From the NCBI GenBank assembly GCA_007130745.1, contig SLRW01000005.1:1-42152 (forward strand): DNA of 42,152 bases, given 5' to 3'. The translations under genes were made by a program, and so were the position numbers. The stretch is from Gammaproteobacteria bacterium (GTDB lineage Bacteria; Pseudomonadota; Gammaproteobacteria; UBA5335; SLRW01). The notes below the pieces were generated by a model. It made no database searches. It saw only the letters and a program-made list of their open reading frames with translations, and was not told the DNA's origin. Below, piece after piece: positions 22,391 to 29,864 of the stretch (position 1 is the first letter of the stretch; each line of letters starts with the position of its first letter).

Positions 22391-24196
22391 ATGGATCACA
22401 TCCGCAATTTTTCGATTATTGCTCATATTGATCATGGCAAATCCACTCTTGCCGACCGCTTCATTCAGGTGTGTGGTGGCCTGAGTGAGCGCGAGATGCA
22501 GGAGCAGGTGCTGGACTCCATGGATCTTGAGCGCGAGCGTGGCATTACTATCAAGGCCCAGGCGGTCAGCCTCGAATACCCGGCCCGGGATGGCCGGACC
22601 TACCTGCTTAATTTTATTGATACCCCGGGGCATGTGGACTTCTCCTACGAGGTTTCGCGTTCGCTGGCGGCCTGCGAGGGCGCCTTGCTGGTGGTAGATG
22701 CCGCCCAGGGGGTGGAGGCGCAGAGCGTAGCCAACTGCTACACGGCAATTGCCGAGGGGCTTGAAGTGCTGCCGGTGCTCAACAAGATTGATTTGCCGTC
22801 AGCTGAGCCTGAACGTGTGATTGCCGAAATTGAAGATATCATCGGGATCGAGGCGACGGATGCCCTGCAGGTCAGCGCCAAGACCGGCGAAGGCGTGGCT
22901 GATCTGCTTGAAGCGCTGGTGGCGCGGGTGCCGCCGCCGCAGGGCGATGCCGACGCGCCCTTGCAGGCTCTGATTATCGATTCCTGGTTTGATAATTATG
23001 TGGGTGTGGTGTCGCTGGTGCGGGTAGTTCACGGCAGCCTTGGCAAGGGTGACCGCATCAAGGTGATGGCGCCCGGTCGGGTCTGGCAGGTGGACAAGGT
23101 GGGTGTGTTCCGGCCGAAGGCCGAGGAGACTAACCGCCTGCACCCCGGTGAAGTGGGTTATGTGATGGCCGGGATCAAGGACATCGACGGCGCGCCCGTG
23201 GGCGATACCATCACCCATGCCGACCGTCCCTGCAGCGAGCGACTGCCCGGCTTCAAGCAGGTCCAGCCGCGGGTGTTTGCAGGGTTGTTTCCCGTCAGTG
23301 CCGATGACTATTCCGATCTTCGCGATGCGCTCGACCGGCTGCGGCTGAATGACTCCTCGCTGAGCTACGAACCGGAAAACTCCACCGCGCTGGGTTTCGG
23401 CTTCCGCTGCGGCTTTCTGGGTATGCTGCATATGGAAATCGTGCAGGAGCGCCTGGAGCGCGAATACGATATTGACCTGGTGACCACCGCACCCACTGTT
23501 GTCTATGAAGTGCTGACTACCGCCGGTGAGGTCGTGGCGGTGGACAATCCTTCGGTCCTGCCGCCGATGGGTGAAATTGAGGAGATTCGAGAGCCCATTA
23601 TCCTGGCGAGCATCCTGGTGCCCCAGGAGCATGTCGGCAACGTCATCATGTTGTGCGAGGAGCGCCGAGGTCGCCAGCAGCGCATGAACTATACCGGCAG
23701 TCAGGTGCAGGTGATCTATGAGCTGCCACTTAGCGAGGTGGTGATGGATTTTTTTGATCGCCTGAAGTCGGCCACACGGGGTTTTGCTTCTTTCGATTAT
23801 GAATTCCTGCGTTTCGAGGCGGCCAACTTGGTGCGCCTGGATGTGCTGATCAATGGCGAGCGGGTGGATGCGCTATCCATTATCGTGCATCGCGAAAAGG
23901 CCTATCCCCGTGGCCGTGACCTGGTCGAGAAGATGAAGGAACTGATCCCGCGGCAGATGTTTGATGTGGCCATCCAGGCATCGCTGGGATCACAGATTAT
24001 TGCCCGCAGCACGGTCAAGGCCTTGCGCAAGAACGTGACGGCCAAGTGCTACGGCGGCGATATCACCCGCAAACGCAAGTTGCTGGAAAAACAGAAAGCC
24101 GGCAAGCGCCGGATGAAGCAGGTGGGGTCGGTGGAGATCCCGCAGGAGGCCTTTCTGGCCGTGCTCGACATGAGCAAGAAAGACGGGCAGGGCTAG
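22391..24196 (+). CDS. lepA: Elongation factor 4 (LepA), ribosome back-translocating GTPase
   Basis: A translational GTPase that helps ribosomes under stress and in initiation. G1 is AHIDHGKST, G2 lies around RERGITIKA, G3 is DTPGHVDF and G4 is NKIDLP; the domain II, III, V and CTD segments follow (for example YTGSQVQVIYELPLSEVVMDFFDRLKS). From ATG 22391 the product is 601 residues, the family norm, starting MDHIRNFSIIAHIDHGKST. A GTG at 22355 with AAGGGG upstream would add 12 residues and cannot be excluded. It is paired with lepB 20 bases downstream, as in E. coli. Confidence 0.96.
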   Translation: MDHIRNFSIIAHIDHGKSTLADRFIQVCGGLSEREMQEQVLDSMDLERERGITIKAQAVSLEYPARDGRTYLLNFIDTPGHVDFSYEVSRSLAACEGALLVVDAAQGVEAQSVANCYTAIAEGLEVLPVLNKIDLPSAEPERVIAEIEDIIGIEATDALQVSAKTGEGVADLLEALVARVPPPQGDADAPLQALIIDSWFDNYVGVVSLVRVVHGSLGKGDRIKVMAPGRVWQVDKVGVFRPKAEETNRLHPGEVGYVMAGIKDIDGAPVGDTITHADRPCSERLPGFKQVQPRVFAGLFPVSADDYSDLRDALDRLRLNDSSLSYEPENSTALGFGFRCGFLGMLHMEIVQERLEREYDIDLVTTAPTVVYEVLTTAGEVVAVDNPSVLPPMGEIEEIREPIILASILVPQEHVGNVIMLCEERRGRQQRMNYTGSQVQVIYELPLSEVVMDFFDRLKSATRGFASFDYEFLRFEAANLVRLDVLINGERVDALSIIVHREKAYPRGRDLVEKMKELIPRQMFDVAIQASLGSQIIARSTVKALRKNVTAKCYGGDITRKRKLLEKQKAGKRRMKQVGSVEIPQEAFLAVLDMSKKDGQG

Positions 24197-24216
24197 CATG
24201 ACAAAGGAAATTTCTG

Positions 24217-24990
24217 ATGTTTGATTTTGCCCTGTTGCTGGTGATTCTGACGCTTTTTACCGGCACGGTGTGGGCGCTGGACCGGTGGCTGTGGCGCCCG
24301 CGCCGCGAAGCCGCCGGGCAGGGCGAGGAAGCGGTGCCGGGGTGGATCGACTTTTGCCGCAGTTTTTTTCCGGTGATTCTGATCGTGCTGCTACTGCGCT
24401 CTTTTGTGGTCGAACCCTTCCGTATTCCTTCGGCTTCGATGATGCCCACGCTGTATACCGGTGATTTTATTCTGGTGAGCAAGTTCAGTTACGGTCTGCG
24501 GTTGCCGGTGCTCAATACCCGCTTTGTACCGGGAGGTGATCCGCAACGCGGAGATGTGATGGTGTTTCGTTATCCGGAGAACCCTTCTATTGATTTCATC
24601 AAACGGGTGGTCGGGGTGCCGGGCGACGAGGTGGTCTACCGTGACAGCCGCCTCTATATCAATGGCGAAGCGGTACCGATGGAATCGCTGGGCGCTTATG
24701 AAGGACCGCTGGGTGATATCATGCCGCTGCAGCGCTACCATGAGGGGCTTACCGAAACGGGACATGATATCCTGTTAACCGCTATGGATCGGCCCGCCTC
24801 CGTGCGCTATGTGGTCGGTGAGGGCGAATATTTTGTGATGGGTGACAATCGCGACAACAGCGATGACAGTCGTCGCTGGGGGCCGGTATCCGGGGATCTG
24901 CTGGTCGGTCGGGCTTTTGTCATCTGGATGAACTGGGATCAGGCGCGGATGCGCCCCGCATGGGAACGCATCGGTAAGCGTATACATTAG
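24217..24990 (+). CDS. lepB: Signal peptidase I
   Basis: Cleaves signal peptides from exported proteins at the periplasmic face of the inner membrane. It is 257 residues with two N-terminal transmembrane helices (about 2-22 and 50-66). The catalytic dyad is Ser74 (IPSASMMPTL) and Lys129 (FIKRVVGVPGD). The box E segment MGDNRDNSDDSRRWGPV is also present. It starts at ATG 24217 with AAGGAAA upstream. It is shorter than E. coli LepB (324), as in many other gammaproteobacteria. Confidence 0.96.
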   Translation: MFDFALLLVILTLFTGTVWALDRWLWRPRREAAGQGEEAVPGWIDFCRSFFPVILIVLLLRSFVVEPFRIPSASMMPTLYTGDFILVSKFSYGLRLPVLNTRFVPGGDPQRGDVMVFRYPENPSIDFIKRVVGVPGDEVVYRDSRLYINGEAVPMESLGAYEGPLGDIMPLQRYHEGLTETGHDILLTAMDRPASVRYVVGEGEYFVMGDNRDNSDDSRRWGPVSGDLLVGRAFVIWMNWDQARMRPAWERIGKRIH

Positions 24991-25034
24991 TACCTTTAGA
25001 TATCGAGCCCCGGCGGCGGGGTGGGGAGGGCAAC

Positions 25035-25406
25035 ATGAAAGCACCTTTGAAACAGCAGGGGATGAGCGCTTACCAGATTTTGTTGCTGGCTATTCTGGTG
25101 CTCTTTCTTGTCTTTACCGGGATACGGCTGGTGCCTATCTACGGTGAGTACATGAGCGTGAAGTCCTCAATGCAAAGAGTGCAGGAAGGTAACATCGACG
25201 CTCCGGGATCACCGCGGTCCCTGCAACGTGAACTTGAGCGTCACTTGCGCATCAACAGCGTGACCAGTGTCGAAACCGATAATATCCACATCAGCCCGCA
25301 GGGTGATGGTTACCTGATGCGGGTGAGCTATGAAGTGCGTACCGGCTGGATCGGCAATATAGACCTGATCGTCAGCTTCGAAAATGAGGTGCAGATAGGC
25401 CGTTGA
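25035..25406 (+). CDS. DUF4845 membrane-anchored protein
   Basis: A 123-residue protein with one N-terminal transmembrane helix (about 10-32, SAYQILLLAILVLFLVFTGIRL) and a soluble domain that should face the periplasm. The domain contains VPIYGEYMSVKSSMQ and ends MRVSYEVRTGWIGNIDLIVSFENEV, the DUF4845 pattern. This family is regularly found between lepB and rnc in gammaproteobacteria and has no known function. It starts at ATG 25035 with GGGGAGGG upstream. It overlaps rnc by four bases (TTGA). Confidence 0.88.
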   Translation: MKAPLKQQGMSAYQILLLAILVLFLVFTGIRLVPIYGEYMSVKSSMQRVQEGNIDAPGSPRSLQRELERHLRINSVTSVETDNIHISPQGDGYLMRVSYEVRTGWIGNIDLIVSFENEVQIGR

Positions 25407-26080
25407 GCACCGTGCTGTCGGAATTGGGCGAGGCCATCGGCTATTGCTTCAGTGACGAGTCTCTGCTGGAAGCGGCACTGACTCATCGCAGCGCCGGCCA
25501 GCCCAATAACGAACGGCTTGAATTCCTGGGCGACGCGGTGCTGGGCATGGTTATGGCCGAGGCCATGTTCCGGCGTCACCCCCGGCTCAGCGAAGGGGAT
25601 CTCAGTCGTTTGCGTTCGACCCTGGTGCGTGGTGATACCCTGGCCGCCGTGGCCCGTGATATCGGGCTGGGTCAGTGTCTGCAACTGGGTCCGGGGGAGC
25701 GCAAAAGCGGCGGTTATCGCCGTGAATCCATCCTTGCCGATGCGCTTGAGGCGCTGCTCGGGGCAGTTTATCTCGATGGTGGTTTTGAGGCTGCCGTCGC
25801 GGTGATTCACCACCTGTGGGGCCACCGGATTGACGCATTACCGGATGCCGGTGAGCTGAAAGATCCCAAGACTCGCCTGCAGGAGTATTTGCAGGGTCGC
25901 GGACAGGCCTTGCCCGAATATCATCTGGAGGCGGTCACCGGTGATGATCATCGTCAGACTTTCCGCGTGAACTGTATTATTACCGATACCGGTCGCTGGC
26001 AGGGTGAAGGTACATCACGCCGGCGTGCCGAGCAGGCGGCCGCCGACGCCGCGCTTGACTCGCTGGTTTCCTATGAGTGA
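25403..26080 (+). CDS. rnc: Ribonuclease III
   Basis: Double-stranded RNA endonuclease for rRNA and mRNA processing. At 225 residues it has the nuclease signature NERLEFLGDAVLG with acidic catalytic residues, the second acidic site around ADALEALLGAVYLDGG, and a C-terminal dsRBD (KTRLQEYLQGRGQALPEY...GEGTSRRRAEQAAADAAL). It starts with TTG 25403, overlapping the previous gene, so expression likely depends on coupling. It overlaps era by eight bases. Confidence 0.97.
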   Translation: MSTVLSELGEAIGYCFSDESLLEAALTHRSAGQPNNERLEFLGDAVLGMVMAEAMFRRHPRLSEGDLSRLRSTLVRGDTLAAVARDIGLGQCLQLGPGERKSGGYRRESILADALEALLGAVYLDGGFEAAVAVIHHLWGHRIDALPDAGELKDPKTRLQEYLQGRGQALPEYHLEAVTGDDHRQTFRVNCIITDTGRWQGEGTSRRRAEQAAADAALDSLVSYE

Positions 26081-26978
26081 CAAGAATCTGTCTTTTCGCA
26101 GTGGCGTGGTCGCGCTGGTGGGCCGTCCCAATGTGGGCAAGTCCACGCTGCTCAACCGCATACTCGGGCAGAAAGTCAGTATCGTCACCCACAAGCCCCA
26201 GACCACGCGACATCGCATTGCCGGCATCTACACTACCGGACTGGGGCAGATTGTGTTTCTGGATACGCCGGGCCTGCATGGCGCGGTGAGCACTCAGCTC
26301 AACCGGCATATGAACCGGATAGCCCGGGCGTCGTTGGCCGAGGCTGATCTGGTGGTGCTGATGGTTCGTGCCTTGCAGTGGCGGGATGACGACGAAGAAG
26401 TGCTGGAGGCGGTGCGTGATTCCGGCCGTCCGGCGGCGCTGGTCGTCAACCAGGTGGATCGTGTGGCCCAACGCGAGCGCTTGCTCCCCTTTATGCAGGA
26501 GTTGAGTGCCCGCCACGACTTTGCCTTTGTGGTGCCCCTGTCAGCCGCCACCGGGGATAATGTCCCGGCACTGGAAGCCGAGTTATTCAAGACCCTGCCT
26601 GAAGGCCCCTGTTTGTATGATCCCGAACAGGTGACAGATCGCAGTGAACGGTTCCTTGTTGCAGAGATGGTGCGTGAGCAGCTCATGCTGGGCCTGCAGC
26701 AGGAAATCCCCTATGGGACGACTGTCGAGGTAGAGGCCTTCGTCCGCGAGCGCGGCATGCTGAAGGTGGCCGCCCTGGTCTGGGTCAATCGCGAAGCGCA
26801 CAAGGCCATTGTGATTGGCCGGGGTGGCCAGCGTCTCAAGGCTATGGGGCGTGCTGCGCGGCTGGTGATTGAGCGCGAATTTGACGAGAAGGTGCACTTG
26901 CAACTGTACGTCAAGGTACGCGCAGGCTGGGCGGATGACGACAATCTGCTGCGCCAGCTTGGTTATGAGATGGAGTGA
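26073..26978 (+). CDS. era: GTPase Era
   Basis: Ribosome-associated GTPase required for 30S maturation. It is 301 residues from ATG 26073. The G1 motif is GRPNVGKST, G2 lies at PQTTRHRIAGI, G3 is DTPGLH and G4 is NQVD. The C-terminal KH domain, which binds the 3' end of 16S rRNA, includes VIGRGGQRLKAMGRAARLVIE. It overlaps rnc and recO; rnc-era-recO is a conserved block. An upstream GTG would extend into rnc and adds no homology. Confidence 0.97.
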   Translation: MSDKNLSFRSGVVALVGRPNVGKSTLLNRILGQKVSIVTHKPQTTRHRIAGIYTTGLGQIVFLDTPGLHGAVSTQLNRHMNRIARASLAEADLVVLMVRALQWRDDDEEVLEAVRDSGRPAALVVNQVDRVAQRERLLPFMQELSARHDFAFVVPLSAATGDNVPALEAELFKTLPEGPCLYDPEQVTDRSERFLVAEMVREQLMLGLQQEIPYGTTVEVEAFVRERGMLKVAALVWVNREAHKAIVIGRGGQRLKAMGRAARLVIEREFDEKVHLQLYVKVRAGWADDDNLLRQLGYEME

Positions 26979-27730
26979 ATGTGGCTCCTGCAGGCAGTGC
27001 AAGCCGTGTCGAGTTGCAACCCGTCTGGTTGTTGCACCGGCGGGATTATCGCGACAGCAGCCAGATACTGGAGGCGCTGAGTTGTGATCATGGCCGCATC
27101 GGGCTGGTGGCCCGCGGGGTGCGGCGGGCCAATTCCAGGCTGCGAGGGGTGCTTGAGCCTTTTCAGCCGCTGCTGCTGTCCTGGAGCGGAAGGGGCGAGC
27201 TGCAGACTCTGACTGGCGCCGAGCGCCAGCAAACCTTGCCGCGGCTTGTCGGGGATGCCCTGATGGCCGGCTTCTATCTCAATGAATTACTTTTGCGTCT
27301 GCTGGCCCGGCATGATCCCCACCCTGATCTTTTCGGTCATTACACCGATGCGGTGCACGCACTCTCCAGTACGGTTCGTGTGGCTGTGGCGGTGCGCCGT
27401 TTTGAATGGCAGCTGTTGGAAGCGCTGGGGGTGGCGCCGGATCTGTTGCACGAAATGGATGACGGCACCCGGGTTCAGCCTGGGCGTTGGTACCGGGTCG
27501 ATCCTGAAGCCGGAGTTTGCGCGCTTGCGGGTCCGGGCCCCGCGGTGCAGGATGCACCGGGAGAGGCCTTGCTGGCGATTGCTGGCAACGATCTGGACAA
27601 TGCAGATGAGCAGACGTTGCGTCAGGCCGGGCGCGTGTTGCGCCAGTTGCTTGAGGTGCGCCTCGACGGGCGTGCGCTCAAAACCCGCCAGGTATTGATG
27701 GCCATGCGCCGCGGGTCACCGGGGTTGTAG
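26975..27730 (+). CDS. recO: DNA repair protein RecO
   Basis: Helps RecR load RecA onto SSB-coated single-stranded DNA in the RecF pathway. The 251-residue protein has the N-terminal OB fold (VELQPVWLLHRRDYRDSSQILEAL...GRIGLVARGVRR). A helical C-terminal domain follows (GFYLNELLLRLLARHDPHPDLFGHY...RRFEWQLLEALGVAPDL). The zinc cysteines of some RecO proteins are not obvious here, as in E. coli. It starts with GTG 26975 inside the era stop (GTGA). Confidence 0.94.
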   Translation: MNVAPAGSASRVELQPVWLLHRRDYRDSSQILEALSCDHGRIGLVARGVRRANSRLRGVLEPFQPLLLSWSGRGELQTLTGAERQQTLPRLVGDALMAGFYLNELLLRLLARHDPHPDLFGHYTDAVHALSSTVRVAVAVRRFEWQLLEALGVAPDLLHEMDDGTRVQPGRWYRVDPEAGVCALAGPGPAVQDAPGEALLAIAGNDLDNADEQTLRQAGRVLRQLLEVRLDGRALKTRQVLMAMRRGSPGL

Positions 27731-27761
27731 ACAAAAACAGATGAACAAGACGAGGCAGACA

Positions 27762-28499
27762 ATGGATCTGGGCGTCAATATTGATCATGTGGCCAATGTG
27801 CGCCAGGCGCGCGGGACCCGCTATCCCGAGCCGGTACAGGCGGCGCTGGCCGCCGAGCAGGGCGGGGCCGACAGTATCACCGTGCACTTGCGTGAAGATC
27901 GTCGTCACATCAATGAGCGCGATGTCAGATTATTGGCGCGGACCATCCAGACCCGACTCAATCTGGAAATGGCACTCACGGACGAGATGATTGATTTCGC
28001 CCTGGAGCTGCGGCCGGCGGACTGTTGTCTCGTGCCCGAACGTCGCGAGGAATTGACTACCGAGGGCGGGCTGGATGTCCGCAGCCATGAACGGGCGCTG
28101 CAGCCGGCTGTGGCGCGTCTGACCGAGGCCGGTATCCGGGTGTCGCTGTTCGTGGATCCCGTGGCGGAGCAGCTGGAGGCAGCGGCGCGTGTCGGCGCCC
28201 CGGTGGTGGAGTTGCATACGGGTCGTTATGCCGAGGCGGACAGCCGCGAGCAGCAGGCGGCCTGTCTGGAAGAGCTGCGCCGTGCCGGCAGCGCGGCGAA
28301 GGCGTTGGGACTGATTGTGCACGGGGGGCACGGCCTGCACTACCACAATGTGCAGCCGGTGGCGGCTATTCCGGAAATGGTGGAACTCAATATTGGCCAT
28401 GCCATCGTGGCCCGGGCCATTTTCAGTGGCCTGGAACGCGCCGTGGCAGATATGAAAGCGCTGATTGACCGGTCTATTCGTCACAATCATGACGAATAG
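27762..28499 (+). CDS. pdxJ: Pyridoxine 5'-phosphate synthase
   Basis: Condenses 1-deoxyxylulose 5-phosphate with 3-amino-2-oxopropyl phosphate to give pyridoxine phosphate. It is 245 residues from ATG 27762, which has a GAGG about seven bases upstream and yields MDLGVNIDHVANVRQARG. An ATG at 27741 adds seven residues but has no ribosome-binding site. Motifs include GADSITVHLREDRRHI, PADCCLVPERREELTTEGGLDV, VVELHTGRYA and GLIVHGGHGLHYHNV...ELNIGHAIVARA. It is last in the lepA-pdxJ series; acpS, the usual next gene, is missing. Confidence 0.96.
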   Translation: MDLGVNIDHVANVRQARGTRYPEPVQAALAAEQGGADSITVHLREDRRHINERDVRLLARTIQTRLNLEMALTDEMIDFALELRPADCCLVPERREELTTEGGLDVRSHERALQPAVARLTEAGIRVSLFVDPVAEQLEAAARVGAPVVELHTGRYAEADSREQQAACLEELRRAGSAAKALGLIVHGGHGLHYHNVQPVAAIPEMVELNIGHAIVARAIFSGLERAVADMKALIDRSIRHNHDE

Positions 28500-28644
28500 A
28501 CCGGCGCTTCCTTCTGTCGCTGTTTCAGGGAAACGCTGATTAATCGCCGGTGATTCCGTCATTCCCGCGCAGGCGGGAATCCAGAGGTCGTGCAAGATTG
28601 CTCTGGATCCCCGCCTGCGCGGGGGCGACGGGTCCGGGTCAGCT
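28500..28644. other. Intergenic region with inverted repeat, convergent gene ends
   Basis: This 145-base gap lies between the pdxJ stop (plus) and the DegT aminotransferase stop (minus). It is dominated by the GC-rich inverted repeat at 28561-28625. No open frame of interest and no T-run is present, so a classical terminator is not evident. Confidence 0.6.
28561..28625. repeat. GC-rich inverted repeat (ATTCCCGCGCAGGCGGGAAT type)
   Basis: The left arm at 28561-28586 and the right arm at 28601-28625 are reverse complements over about 25 bases with two or three mismatches, leaving a 14-base loop. The left arm contains its own small palindrome (TTCCCGC...GCGGGAA). It resembles the dRS3-like repeats described in Neisseria and similar intergenic units in many proteobacteria. 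A related single copy overlaps the end of lpdA near 29874-29896. Confidence 0.85.
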
Positions 28645-29757
28645 TTATTCCATTGCTGATTTCAGGGCCTCAACCACACGCAGGATGCTTTCGTCTTCCA
28701 GTCCCGGCCAGATGGGCAGGCTCAGTACTTCATCGGTGGCTTTTTCCGCTTCCGGCAGGGGTCGGGCATGATCCCGGTACATTGGTAACTGGTGCATGGG
28801 ATGCGGGTAGTAGATCATGCTGCCCACGCCTGCTGCGGCCATATGTTCCTTGACCTGGTCGCGACGACCATCCGCGATGCGGATGGTGTATTGATGAAAC
28901 ACATGCCGACACTTTTGCTGCACTACCGGGGTGGAAACACCCGGCGTATCGGCGAGTAATTCCGAATAGCGGGCAGCTACCCGCTGGCGGTCCGTGTTCC
29001 AGGCGTCAAGATGTTTGAGGCGTACCCGCAGCACGGCCGCCTGGATGCCGTCCAGGCGCGAGTTATAGCCCAGTTCCTCATGCCAGCCACGACTGACCTG
29101 GGCATGGTTGCGCAGATGTCTGACGCGCTCGGCGACATCCGCATGCGGGGTGACCATCAGCCCCCCGTCACCCGCGCATCCCAGATTCTTGGTGGGGTAA
29201 AAGGAAAAAGCGCCGGCATCGCCCAGCGTGCCCAGTTTGCTGCCGTCATATTCACCGCCGATGGCCTGGCAGGCATCCTCGATCAGATACAGGTCGTGTT
29301 CCCGGGCCAGTTGCAGCAGGGCATAAAGGTCTGGCCCCTGGCCATAGAGATCCACCGGCAGGATGGCACGGGTGCGTGGGGTGATGGCTTCGCGTACCGA
29401 CTCCGCATCCAGGTTGAAGGTGGCGGGGTCGATATCGGCAAACACCGGGGTAGCGCCGCGCAGGCTGATGGGCTCAACCGTGCCGTAGAAGGTGAAAGGG
29501 GAGGTGATCACTTCGTCACCGGGGCCGATGTCCATGGCGTGCAGGGCCAGGGTCAGGGCATCGGTGCCGGAATTCAGCCCCACCGCATGCTCCACGCCCA
29601 GGTACGCCGCAATTTCCTTTTCAAACGCTGCTACATCCTCACCCAGCACAAACTGCCGGGTTTCCAGTACGCCGGTAATAGCCTGCTTGAGTTCATCAAT
29701 CAGCGGTTCGGTCTGGTGGCTGACGTCAACGGGCGGGATATTGGGGTGGGTTGTCAT
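28645..29757 (-). CDS. DegT/DnrJ/EryC1/StrS-family (sugar) aminotransferase
   Basis: A PLP-dependent aminotransferase of the family that usually aminates nucleotide-linked keto-sugars for surface polysaccharide or antibiotic sugars. From ATG 29757 (AGGAT upstream) it is 370 residues. Landmarks are GVEHAVGLNSGTDALTLAL, DEVITSPFTF, PVDLYGQ and the region EDACQAIGGEYDG. The PLP-lysine motif is FSFYPTKNLGCAGDGG, followed by GYNSRLDGIQAAVL. The substrate is unknown. It stands alone, with no sugar dehydratase, glycosyltransferase or flippase in view, and lies 107 bases after lpdA in the same direction. Confidence 0.92.
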   Translation of the reverse strand: MTTHPNIPPVDVSHQTEPLIDELKQAITGVLETRQFVLGEDVAAFEKEIAAYLGVEHAVGLNSGTDALTLALHAMDIGPGDEVITSPFTFYGTVEPISLRGATPVFADIDPATFNLDAESVREAITPRTRAILPVDLYGQGPDLYALLQLAREHDLYLIEDACQAIGGEYDGSKLGTLGDAGAFSFYPTKNLGCAGDGGLMVTPHADVAERVRHLRNHAQVSRGWHEELGYNSRLDGIQAAVLRVRLKHLDAWNTDRQRVAARYSELLADTPGVSTPVVQQKCRHVFHQYTIRIADGRRDQVKEHMAAAGVGSMIYYPHPMHQLPMYRDHARPLPEAEKATDEVLSLPIWPGLEDESILRVVEALKSAME

Positions 29758-29795
29758 ACAGAATATCCTGTAGCCGGGGTTATGGTTTGGCGCGC

Positions 29796-29824
29796 ATTCT
29801 AGCATTGCCCGGACCATGTCCGGG
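29796..29824 (-). promoter_or_regulatory. Hairpin and extended -10 before the DegT gene
   Basis: On the minus strand a perfect seven-pair stem with a 3-base loop (29808-29814 with 29818-29824) precedes TGCTAGAAT, an extended -10 whose hexamer is at 29801-29796 and is followed by GCGC. No -35 is visible. The DegT gene could therefore be transcribed on its own rather than only by read-through from lpdA. Confidence 0.35.
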
Positions 29825-29864
29825 AGGTTTCAGGTTGAAGTTTTCAGTTTTCAGACTGCGGAAT

